A program made the position numbers and the translations under genes. 21,488 nt of DNA from a virus, in the IMG/VR virus record IMGVR_UViG_3300005613_002765, positions 1 through 21,488 of that record; one strand, given 5' to 3'. This document shows, piece after piece, positions 14,955-21,488 of this stretch; the stretch's first letter is position 1, and the number at the start of each line of letters is the position of its first letter. The notes beneath the pieces were generated by a model. It was not told the origin of the DNA. It was given only the letters and a program-made list of their open reading frames with translations, and did no database searches.

Positions 14955-15559
14955 TGGCCAAGAAACAAATTCGCCAAGGAGCGTTTGCCCCATACGTCAT
15001 CGGCAATGATTCCATCGAACTATCAGAGGCAATGCCTCCCACGGCGGGGCATTCAGGCAAGGCGTGGCCAAGAGCATGGAAAGGGATGGGAAGGAGACGA
15101 TGCTGCAAACAACTGGATTGCAGTCTATGCACCAGCGATACTCCAGGGGAAATCCTTGTAGTGCTTGCGGATATATCTGACGATAGTTGTTCAGATTGCG
15201 AGACGCTTAATGATTCTTATGTCTGCAAACGGGGGGATGTGACTTACGAGGGCGATACGGAATTGGGGTGCAGTTGGGGATACGAGTTTGAGTCTAGTGC
15301 GTGCGGTGTGTGCTCGCCTACTCCGTATCCGTTTGTTGGCATTGACGTTTACTTTTACTACAGTTTTCCTAACTACAAAATGCGAGTATGTTTGAGGGAA
15401 TCGCCCTTCGTTGCGGCCGATCCCATTTGGGAGATTACATCAGCAGATTTGGTGGATTGTGCAGATTGGGAAGATGTTGTCAATTCGTGGTGGGGCAACA
15501 GTGGCGTGTGCGATCAATGCGATTTTACTGGTTCCACGGCAACCGTTTCTGCAATATGA
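14954..15559 (+). CDS. Cys-rich protein with SCSDC...LNDSY motif
   Basis: The start is chosen at ATG 14954, which overlaps the upstream TAA (TAATG); an ATG at 14945 is an alternative. The 201-residue product contains 14 cysteines, mostly in pairs: RRRCCKQLDCSLC, DDSCSDCETLNDSYVC, GCSW, SACGVC, VDC and GVCDQC. The order CC-C-C, then D-x-C-x-x-C-x-x-L-N-x-x-Y, then C-x-W and paired Cys is one I have seen in proteins of Planctomycetota. There the module sits in putative virion or secreted beta-sandwich proteins. The cysteines may bind metal or form disulfides. No secretion signal is visible. Base composition dips somewhat in GC relative to neighbouring genes. The function is unknown. Confidence 0.55.
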   Translation: MAKKQIRQGAFAPYVIGNDSIELSEAMPPTAGHSGKAWPRAWKGMGRRRCCKQLDCSLCTSDTPGEILVVLADISDDSCSDCETLNDSYVCKRGDVTYEGDTELGCSWGYEFESSACGVCSPTPYPFVGIDVYFYYSFPNYKMRVCLRESPFVAADPIWEITSADLVDCADWEDVVNSWWGNSGVCDQCDFTGSTATVSAI

Positions 15560-15568
15560 GTCACAAAG

Positions 15569-15799
15569 ATGAATTGCTTGCCAGATGAAACGGGAAGGAA
15601 GTGTGTGCGTTGCGGATGGGAATGGAATGGACAAGGCGGATTCCCCCGGCGAAACTGCCCCAAGGCCCCGAGCCGCGGACTGGGGGATACGATAGCGAAG
15701 GTCACGAAGGTCGTCGGCATCAAGCCGTGTGGCGGCTGTCGGAAACGGCAAAAGAAACTCAACGAGATGTTTCCGTATCGGCGGCCTCGCGAGAAGTAA
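15569..15799 (+). CDS. Small zinc-ribbon-like protein
   Basis: This 76-residue protein begins ten bases after the upstream stop and has no clear Shine-Dalgarno, so reinitiation is likely. It has two cysteine pairs: CVRC at residues 12-15, with a further Cys at 30, and CGGC at 54-57. The second lies in VGIKPCGGCRKRQKKLNEMF. The GIKPCGGC...LN element recurs, in my recollection, in tiny phage and planctomycete proteins of unknown role. The middle, GLGDTIAKVTKVVG, should be helical and the ends are basic, so nucleic acid or protein binding through a bound zinc is plausible but unproven. Confidence 0.6.
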   Translation: MNCLPDETGRKCVRCGWEWNGQGGFPRRNCPKAPSRGLGDTIAKVTKVVGIKPCGGCRKRQKKLNEMFPYRRPREK

Positions 15800-15808
15800 A
15801 CGACTCCT

Positions 15809-15814
15809 GGAGGT
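15809..15814 (+). promoter_or_regulatory. Strong Shine-Dalgarno GGAGGT before the Gln/Arg-rich gene
   Basis: GGAGGT sits five bases before ATG 15820. The block through the start (GGAGGTAAATCATGGCCAT) differs by a single inserted A from the one at 11010, so this translation-initiation cassette has been reused or copied. Confidence 0.8.
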
Positions 15815-15819
15815 AAATC

Positions 15820-17472
15820 ATGGCCATTCGATTTGAGCATCAGCCGGCCGGTGTCGCGGTTGGAATGGCCGCGTACTTGGGCGGGCGCGGCAAGTACCAG
15901 CAGCGCCAGCGCAAGTACATGATGGACCTGTACCGGGACGAGCGGAAAATACAGGCCCGTCGTCAAGAGCAATTCCAGGGCTTCAAGTACCAGGCGATGC
16001 TGGAAGGCGCTCGGCAAACGGGTTATCAGCAGCGAATGACGCAGGGTCGCACGTGGCAACTGGAGGATGCGGCAACCCGGCGCGAACAGCAGCTAGCCGA
16101 CACCACGCAGCAGCATGAATGGGATTTGGGGAAAGAGCAACGCCACGCGAATATAGCCTTGGCGTCTAGTCTGCCGCCAATACCGGAGAACGCCAGCTCC
16201 TCACAGAAAGACCAACTGGCGAAGTGGGCGAGGGCGATAGAGGAGTTCGCATTCAGCGAGCAGTGGGATCCTACGGAGGAAGGCACGAAGGACGGAATTG
16301 CTGACCTAGTAAGCAAGTACAAGACCATGGTGGGCAGCATTCCAGAAGCCAAGCCCGGAGCCGACCTGAACAAAAGGATGGGCTCGATTGAAGACGGGAA
16401 CTTCGTATCAGTAGCAGAGGGAGGGTCGCCCGACTATTGGCTAGACGACAGTGGCAAACCCGAGGAATCGCCCACGAAGGCACGCGAGGCCGCAGCACAG
16501 CAAGAGGCAATGGAGGGGTACCAAACGGAACTGGACCGATTACGCGAGGTGCTCGCAAAGCTCGGGCAGCAGCGGCATGACGCGAAGAAAGCCGAAATGA
16601 CCGCGGACGACCCGACAAAGGTCACGACGTACGTAAGTGAATTGGACGAATGGATTGAGAAGACCAAAGACTGGATAAAGCAGCACAAAGCCACGAAGCC
16701 GGGCGGTACCACTACAGGAGCGCCGATACCTGGTGGCGGGGCGACAAAGGTAGTCACGAATCCAGACGGGAGCAAGTCGGTTGTGCCACAGGAGCCGGGG
16801 CAGCAGCCAGCCCCGCAACCGGCCTCAAAGCCCCATCCGTATGCGGACGACAACCCAACAACGACCGGCTGGGAGATTGACGAAATGTTCGCCGAATCCG
16901 GCGACCACCCGCAGCCGATTCCGGCGTCCGAAGTCGAGGCTCCGCCAAGCCAGCTTTCGGATCGCCTGACGGCAATTGCGGCCGGGGCCACCCCGGAGGC
17001 GCAACAGCAGTGGAAGCGGGAGGCCGCAGAGACGGCACGAGCCGAGGAGCAGGAGAGGCGCCGGGGGCTGGTGACTGACAAGGCAAAGGGGAGGCGTTCC
17101 CAGCGGCACTCGCGGATGGGAATTGCGGAGCCGTTTTCCTTCACCGGGGCGGGGACTTCTGTTGCGGGGGCACAGCAACCACAGGCGGCACTTGACCCGC
17201 GTCAAATGAGGCCGGGGCAAGCGTTCGTAGCTCCGGACGGAAGCAGAAGAGGCTTCGACCCGGCTCAGTTGGCAGAGCAGATGGGCCTCGACCAGCCCCA
17301 GCCAGCGGTCAGCAAAGGCTATCGTTTCTCGCCAGAGCAAAGTGAGTTTTGGACGCTCAGGGACAAAATGGAGCGCGGTGGGCAGCAGCTAACCCCCGCC
17401 GAAGCGCGGCGATACGAGCAATTGAAGCGACACTTCGAGGCAATGCGGAAGAACTCAACACAACCCCAGTAG
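15820..17472 (+). CDS. Gln/Arg-rich, probable internal (ejection-type) virion protein
   Basis: This 550-residue protein has a strong GGAGGT at 15809-15814. A small Gly/Ala stretch (VAVGMAAYLGGRG) near residue 12 is followed by about 90 residues of very Gln/Arg/Glu-rich helix (YQQRQRKYMMDLYRDERKI and similar). A helical middle (EGYQTELDRLREVLAKLGQQ) and a Pro/Gly/Gln-rich disordered stretch come next, at roughly residues 290-370. The C-terminus has PGQAFVAPDGSRRGFDPAQL and a charged helix. The composition resembles internal core or DNA-ejection proteins of short-tailed phages, which sit after the nozzle gene as here. No enzymatic motif is seen. The assignment rests on position and composition, so confidence in the role is low though the gene is sound. 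Confidence 0.45.
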   Translation: MAIRFEHQPAGVAVGMAAYLGGRGKYQQRQRKYMMDLYRDERKIQARRQEQFQGFKYQAMLEGARQTGYQQRMTQGRTWQLEDAATRREQQLADTTQQHEWDLGKEQRHANIALASSLPPIPENASSSQKDQLAKWARAIEEFAFSEQWDPTEEGTKDGIADLVSKYKTMVGSIPEAKPGADLNKRMGSIEDGNFVSVAEGGSPDYWLDDSGKPEESPTKAREAAAQQEAMEGYQTELDRLREVLAKLGQQRHDAKKAEMTADDPTKVTTYVSELDEWIEKTKDWIKQHKATKPGGTTTGAPIPGGGATKVVTNPDGSKSVVPQEPGQQPAPQPASKPHPYADDNPTTTGWEIDEMFAESGDHPQPIPASEVEAPPSQLSDRLTAIAAGATPEAQQQWKREAAETARAEEQERRRGLVTDKAKGRRSQRHSRMGIAEPFSFTGAGTSVAGAQQPQAALDPRQMRPGQAFVAPDGSRRGFDPAQLAEQMGLDQPQPAVSKGYRFSPEQSEFWTLRDKMERGGQQLTPAEARRYEQLKRHFEAMRKNSTQPQ

Positions 17473-17481
17473 GCAGCACCA

Positions 17482-20400
17482 ATGAGCGAATGGTGGGAAA
17501 ACATGCCGCTGGCCGAACCGGCGGAGACGGCACCCAATCCGGCTGATTGGTGGAAGACCATGCCGCTGGCGGAACGTGGATTGCCGCCTGAACCGGAGCA
17601 ACCTATTGCCAAGCCGCCGCCACCTGTAGCGCAGCAGCCGCTTCCACAGCAAGAGCCTGCCCGGCAGGCCAAGCCCCGAGAATTCAACTTCGAGGGGACA
17701 ATCTACAAGTTCCCCTCTAATTGGTCTGACAAGGATGTCGAGCAGTGGTTCAACGCGGAATTCCCCGCTGAGAAGCCGGCAGCCAAGCAGGCGGCGCCTC
17801 CACCGCAACAGCTACCGCCCGAATTGCAGCCGGATGAAACGACCGAGGAGTACAACGCCGCCAGGAAGAACCAGCCACGCGAAGCGTTCTGGGCGGAGAA
17901 CCTATTACGCGAGTACCAGCAGAAATTCGGTAGCGAGATTCCGCAGGACAAGGCGACGTTATTCAGTGTTGCAAACGAAGCCTACGATAAGTGGCTGAAG
18001 GGCAACGCGAAGGGTGCCGATGAGCAGTTCGACGAATGGAGGCGTGGCAACCCGATTCGGAGATACGGTCATCCTGAAGAGATGAAGCTCATCAAGCAAC
18101 GGAAGGGCGACTCCGGCGAGCGTCCGCTCTGGGAGAATATCTCGGAGGCGATGGTCGCGCGGCAGGCATACAACAATAAAGGCGACGACTGGGTTCCGTA
18201 TACGCTGAAACGAATCCCCTTTGCTGGCGCGGCCGTCACCGCCACGGAATTGCTGTACTTGCGGAGTGCCGTCAAGAGCATAGAGGCCGGCAAGGCGACC
18301 GATTCCGACTGGTTCACTATTGCAAGCGCGATAGATGCTGCCGAAAAGAGTAAGGACCGCAGCCTTAAGATGAAGGTGTGGGACGTAGTGTCGCACCTCC
18401 CGGCGTTTGGCACCGAGTTCGTGTTGACGGGTGGGGCGTATTCGGCTGCGAGAACGGGGGCGAAGAGAGCAGGGGTAGAGATCCTAAAGCGAGCTATTCA
18501 GCGCCAGAGCGTGAAGGCTGTTGCTAAAACTGCCATTGGCCGCGTGGCAGTCGGGGCGACCATGAAGGCAGCCCCGGTTGCTATCGGCATAGGGGCGCAG
18601 ACGGCCGTTAATGTCCCGTTTGTTGCAAGCAGGGTTGCTGAGAAATGGATGCCGGAATATGAACTAACGCGCAATGAAGCCGACGAGCTTACTACCGCGA
18701 TTACCGGAGACGATCCGTCGTTTCTGAAAGCTCTCGCCAAGGGGTATGGGTCTGCCTATATCGAAATGGGGTCGGAGCGAGCCGGTGCCGCTGTCGGCAA
18801 AGCCGGTGGGCTGTTGGCGAAAACAAAGGCCGGTCAATCGCTGGCGAAGATGCCTCTTTCCCAGCGGGCCACGGCGCTGAAGGCTGCCCTAGTAAATCGG
18901 TTCATGGCGCAGGGGGGGACCGCCGCGCAAGCAAAGGAGATACTGGGCAAGGCCGGCTGGAATGGCATGATCGGGGAAGTGTTCGAGGAGCGAGTTGCAG
19001 ACGTTGCTGGAGGTCTTACGGGAATCGAGGACGATTACGGTGCTGTGGGACAGGTGCTCACCAACGACCCGGGAGGTTGGGAGCAACTGGGTATAGAGGC
19101 CGTGGCGTTTGCGGCGATTCCGGTGGGACACACCGCCCTGGGCGCAGGGGCTAAAGTCGCGGAAACACAACTTCGCCCCCAAGATCAAAAGGATTGGGAT
19201 CGCGCAGCAGCACTTCCGGCTAAGCTCGCAGAGGGTGGCACGGTTTCCAGGAAGGACGCGCTGGCACTCAAGCGGTTGACGGACGGGGAGGTGGATGTCG
19301 TCGGCGTGAAAACGCCGGAAAAACGGACTGCGACCGTGGTTGAATCGGGGGTGGTGGAGGAAATCAACGCAGCCCTCGAACAGCAAACCCAAAAGGAGAT
19401 TCAAGATGCCACCCAAGCAGTACCAAGCACTAAAGGAGAAGTACGGAAAACAGAAGGCAGCGAAGGTATACGTGGGCCAAGGCCGGTCGAAGAGGGCGCG
19501 GAGCCGGAGGGCGAAGGCGTTGCAGCACCGGAAGAAGTAGGACCGGTAGAGGGCCGTGGTGGCCCGCAATTAGGCCGCGGGTCGTACTGGACGACAAGCC
19601 GAACACAATCAGAAAGGTACGCCAGAGGCGAGGGTCCACTGGGGCTGGATCGCCCACACGGGCGAGCGGCAACGGTCTTGGAACGGGACATTAGCGACAA
19701 GGCTCGACTGTTCGCCGTGGATGACAGCGTGACGCCTGGGCTATTGGAGCAACTCAGGTCAGAGCCCGGCTTTACCGAAGTCTGGTCAGAGGAGTTTGCT
19801 GATGCCGAGCCCACAAACAAGAACGTATGGGATGCCGCCCAGATGGCACACGTCGACCTTCAGGCAGCTTTGGAGGCCGAAGGGTATCAGGGTGCATGGC
19901 ACCCCAATTATGCCACGGAAGATCAGCCGGGCGGTTCGCGCGACATAGCAATCTGGGATTCGTCGATTCTTGTTCCGAAGGGGGAGGGCACACTGTCGGT
20001 GTATCGTGGCCAGTTGCAGCCAGCAGCCGCAGAAGTTGAGGCCGAACCCGAGTTTGCTGAACCGACGGCAGAACCCGAGCCAGAAGCCCCAGAGACGCCC
20101 GTAGAGCCCACGGAAGCGAAACCCACCCCGAAACCCGTTTCCGAGCCGGAAACGCCTCCACGGGCCGCACAGGAGCCAGAAGCGGCACCAGGGGCCACGG
20201 AAGGGAAGCCCGCAGCCCCGCCCGTTTCCGAGGCGGGCGCAACTGAAAAGCCATTGCCCACCAAGGCAACCCAGCACTCGATAACCATGTTAATGCGGGC
20301 CAGGGATGTTATCCACGGCAAGGTAAACAAGGCCAAGTTTGAGAAGGCTTTCGAGTCGCTGTCTCTCCATGCCCGTAAACTGGGAATCAAAGCTGAGTCG

Positions 20401-21488
20401 CTGTCCACCTACTTCGACGCTGACCAGTATCGCAAGATTGCCGATGACGTAACGATGCGGATGGCCCAGATATACGGCAGCCACCCAACAGCGGCAATGC
20501 GAGAGAAGCGAGACAGGCTCCTTGCGGAGAAAAAGGGAAAGAAGGGCGTCGGCAGGAAGAGGCCCGTTTCCGAGGCCCCCGCTGAAGCAGAGACGAAAGC
20601 CACACCCGCCGGGGAGGCAGAAGGGGCGGAAACGGGCGAGCAATTCGGGAAAGACCCGGCGTCCGGTGTGGGCATTGCGGCAACGGTGCCGATCATTGGC
20701 GACCGCGGGACCGTGGGCCAGGCGGTCGGCCGCTTCTTCAGGAAGTTCTTCACGGCGCCCGGCGAATTACCCGCTGATGCGTATGACGCTAAGGTTCGCA
20801 AAGAGGGGCGTGCAGCCAAAGAAATGGCCACGCTGCGATTCGCAGCCGCCGATTTCCGCCGGGGAATCCGCAAGGCCCTTGGCGGCCGAGAACTATCGCA
20901 GGCGGACGTGGAGAAGATGAACGCCGTACTGCGCGGCGAAGCGGACATGACAACTGTACCTGAAGAAGTGCGGACTCCACTTCAGGCAATGCGGGATCAC
21001 ATTGATGCCTTGTCTCGGAGCTTGATTGCGGAAGGCGTAGCGCAGGGCGAACTGGCGGGGATAATCACTGAGCACCTGGGCGTCTACGCGACCCGTTCGT
21101 ATCGCGTCTTTGATGACCCGAAATGGCGCGACAAGGTACCTGAAGGGATACGCAATCAGGCTATTGCGGCGATCCGTGAGATGTCGCCCGGCAAGTCGGA
21201 CGCCGAAATCCAAGGCATCCTGGAGTCATTGCTGTATCGCGGGGCCGCAGACTCTCCCGCGGCGTTGTTGAAGGGCTCGAAGCTAGGCAGCAAGGATCTG
21301 GGCATCTTCATGCAGCGACAAGATGTGCCCGAATGGCTGAGGGATCTGTGGGGCGAATATAAGGACGCCGGAGTAAACTACGCACGCAGCGTGTTTAAGA
21401 TGGCTCACCTGCTGGCAAACCAGCAATTCCTGAACGAAGTCCGAGAGGCGGGCCTGGGCAAGTGGCTGCGCACCGAAGAAGACGGGCC
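17482..21488 (+). CDS. Giant polyvalent / ejection protein with ADP-ribosyltransferase-like segment (3' end beyond window)
   Basis: Reading from ATG 17482, 1,335 codons run to the window edge without a stop; a weak AGG lies at 17471. Residues 4-31 carry two WWxxMPLAE motifs. FEGTIYKFPSNWSDKDVEQW (70-89) resembles a motif near the start of many phage ejection proteins. Hydrophobic Gly/Ala stretches near 245-260, 356-383 and 536-560 could insert in membrane. Residues 699-832 (GRGSYWTTSRTQSERYA, ARLFAVDD, LEAEGYQGAWH, DIAIWDSSIL) look like the ADP-ribosyltransferase-type domain of large polyvalent proteins. Acidic Pro-rich linkers follow at about 850-928 and 1028-1053. HLGVYATRSYRVFDDPKW and DVPEWLRDLWGEYKDAGVNY match helical domains in such proteins. 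It is probably packaged and injected with the DNA. Family level is moderately secure; activity is untested. Confidence 0.6.
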   Translation, partial: MSEWWENMPLAEPAETAPNPADWWKTMPLAERGLPPEPEQPIAKPPPPVAQQPLPQQEPARQAKPREFNFEGTIYKFPSNWSDKDVEQWFNAEFPAEKPAAKQAAPPPQQLPPELQPDETTEEYNAARKNQPREAFWAENLLREYQQKFGSEIPQDKATLFSVANEAYDKWLKGNAKGADEQFDEWRRGNPIRRYGHPEEMKLIKQRKGDSGERPLWENISEAMVARQAYNNKGDDWVPYTLKRIPFAGAAVTATELLYLRSAVKSIEAGKATDSDWFTIASAIDAAEKSKDRSLKMKVWDVVSHLPAFGTEFVLTGGAYSAARTGAKRAGVEILKRAIQRQSVKAVAKTAIGRVAVGATMKAAPVAIGIGAQTAVNVPFVASRVAEKWMPEYELTRNEADELTTAITGDDPSFLKALAKGYGSAYIEMGSERAGAAVGKAGGLLAKTKAGQSLAKMPLSQRATALKAALVNRFMAQGGTAAQAKEILGKAGWNGMIGEVFEERVADVAGGLTGIEDDYGAVGQVLTNDPGGWEQLGIEAVAFAAIPVGHTALGAGAKVAETQLRPQDQKDWDRAAALPAKLAEGGTVSRKDALALKRLTDGEVDVVGVKTPEKRTATVVESGVVEEINAALEQQTQKEIQDATQAVPSTKGEVRKTEGSEGIRGPRPVEEGAEPEGEGVAAPEEVGPVEGRGGPQLGRGSYWTTSRTQSERYARGEGPLGLDRPHGRAATVLERDISDKARLFAVDDSVTPGLLEQLRSEPGFTEVWSEEFADAEPTNKNVWDAAQMAHVDLQAALEAEGYQGAWHPNYATEDQPGGSRDIAIWDSSILVPKGEGTLSVYRGQLQPAAAEVEAEPEFAEPTAEPEPEAPETPVEPTEAKPTPKPVSEPETPPRAAQEPEAAPGATEGKPAAPPVSEAGATEKPLPTKATQHSITMLMRARDVIHGKVNKAKFEKAFESLSLHARKLGIKAESLSTYFDADQYRKIADDVTMRMAQIYGSHPTAAMREKRDRLLAEKKGKKGVGRKRPVSEAPAEAETKATPAGEAEGAETGEQFGKDPASGVGIAATVPIIGDRGTVGQAVGRFFRKFFTAPGELPADAYDAKVRKEGRAAKEMATLRFAAADFRRGIRKALGGRELSQADVEKMNAVLRGEADMTTVPEEVRTPLQAMRDHIDALSRSLIAEGVAQGELAGIITEHLGVYATRSYRVFDDPKWRDKVPEGIRNQAIAAIREMSPGKSDAEIQGILESLLYRGAADSPAALLKGSKLGSKDLGIFMQRQDVPEWLRDLWGEYKDAGVNYARSVFKMAHLLANQQFLNEVREAGLGKWLRTEEDG
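17491..17574 (+). repeat. Two-copy WWxxMPLAE coding repeat
   Basis: The motif is encoded from 17491 (WWENMPLAE) and from 17548 (WWKTMPLAE), 57 bases (19 residues) apart, with similar DNA in both. It lies at the very N-terminus of the giant protein, where short linear motifs for packaging or targeting could sit. Confidence 0.75.
19393..19398 (+). promoter_or_regulatory. Shine-Dalgarno AAGGAG inside the giant gene
   Basis: AAGGAG lies seven bases before an out-of-frame ATG at 19406. Position and spacing are ideal for starting the small overprinted gene; a chance occurrence is possible. Confidence 0.5.
19406..19540 (+). CDS. Candidate overprinted small basic protein within the giant gene
   Basis: This 44-codon frame runs from ATG 19406 to TAG 19538-19540, shifted by one base from the giant gene, with AAGGAG at ideal spacing. 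The product is very basic. Its first half, MPPKQYQALKEKYGKQKAAK, resembles a 'KYGxxKAxxxY' element I recall from small phage proteins. The second half is Arg/Lys-rich (SKRARSRRAKALQHRKK). The giant frame over the same bases encodes a Gly/Glu/Pro-rich linker (residues about 642-686) that looks disordered and tolerant, which is where overprinting is easiest. It could act as a nucleic acid-binding or internal virion peptide. It may also be a chance frame, so confidence is moderate. Confidence 0.4.
   Translation: MPPKQYQALKEKYGKQKAAKVYVGQGRSKRARSRRAKALQHRKK
20134..20574 (+). repeat. Three dispersed copies of a 12-bp linker element
   Basis: CCCGTTTCCGAG occurs at 20134-20145, 20221-20232 and 20563-20574, always in frame and encoding PVSE at the edge of Pro/Ala/Glu-rich linkers. 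Identical codons at each site suggest the linkers grew by copying of short pieces. Confidence 0.8.

Noticed and set aside
17349-17546. Short + strand frame bridging the end of the Gln/Arg-rich gene and the start of the giant gene
   Set aside because: No ribosome-binding site or motif; the two flanking genes account for the sequence.
20522-20920. 132-codon + strand frame in another phase of the giant gene
   Set aside because: Arg/Pro/Ser-rich translation typical of a shifted GC-rich gene, no clear ribosome-binding site, and the main frame has recognisable domains here.

Overview
This window looks like part of the late (virion) region of a tailed double-stranded DNA phage or prophage. Every supported gene lies on the + strand. 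Genes are packed head to tail, many sharing ATGA, TGATG, TAATG or TAGTG stop/start overlaps, and no gap approaches 300 bases. No integrase, transposase, tRNA, rRNA or CRISPR is visible. A head-tail adaptor-like protein, a beta-rich tail nozzle-like protein and large ejection-type proteins point to a short-tailed (podovirus-like) virion. A protein with 14 cysteines and an SCSDCETLNDSY-type motif, and a domain with a 'TVQDTVG' segment, resemble families I associate with Planctomycetota and their phages. A planctomycete-type host is therefore my best guess, but only an inference.

Layout. 1-72 is the end of an unidentified gene. 72-2888 holds a LamG-like protein, a GT4-type glycosyltransferase and a virion-type protein with two 92-residue tandem repeats. 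2892-4088 is the adaptor-like protein, with an extra N-terminal beta domain. 4085-6321 holds four small structural-type genes: a short beta protein, a pair of tandem paralogues whose leaders were copied along with them, and a fourth gene. The second paralogue and the fourth gene both end in about 117 residues of Thr/Ser/Ala-rich sequence, and these two tails share an exact 55-bp stretch. 6331-9923 is a cassette of a methyltransferase, a DxD glycosyltransferase, a sulfotransferase and two GT2 glycosyltransferases, one with a zinc ribbon. 9923-11017 is the nozzle-like protein. 11020-13656 is an 878-residue rod-like protein built almost wholly from two families of 36-residue repeats. 13653-15799 holds a putative virion protein, the Cys-rich protein and a small zinc-ribbon protein. 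15820-17472 is a Gln/Arg-rich protein. 17482 to the window end is one uninterrupted frame of 1,335 codons, which I read as a large polyvalent (DNA co-ejected) protein with an ADP-ribosyltransferase-like segment. A small basic gene with a strong ribosome-binding site appears to be overprinted in it at 19406-19540.

Working model. The structural genes build a short tail and its appendages. The sugar, methyl and sulfate transferases sit among them, directly after two proteins with long Thr/Ser tails. The simplest hypothesis is that the phage decorates its own virion proteins, or the host surface, with a modified and possibly sulfated glycan. The last genes probably encode proteins delivered into the host with the DNA. 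Family assignments rest on motifs read by eye; no database search was possible.
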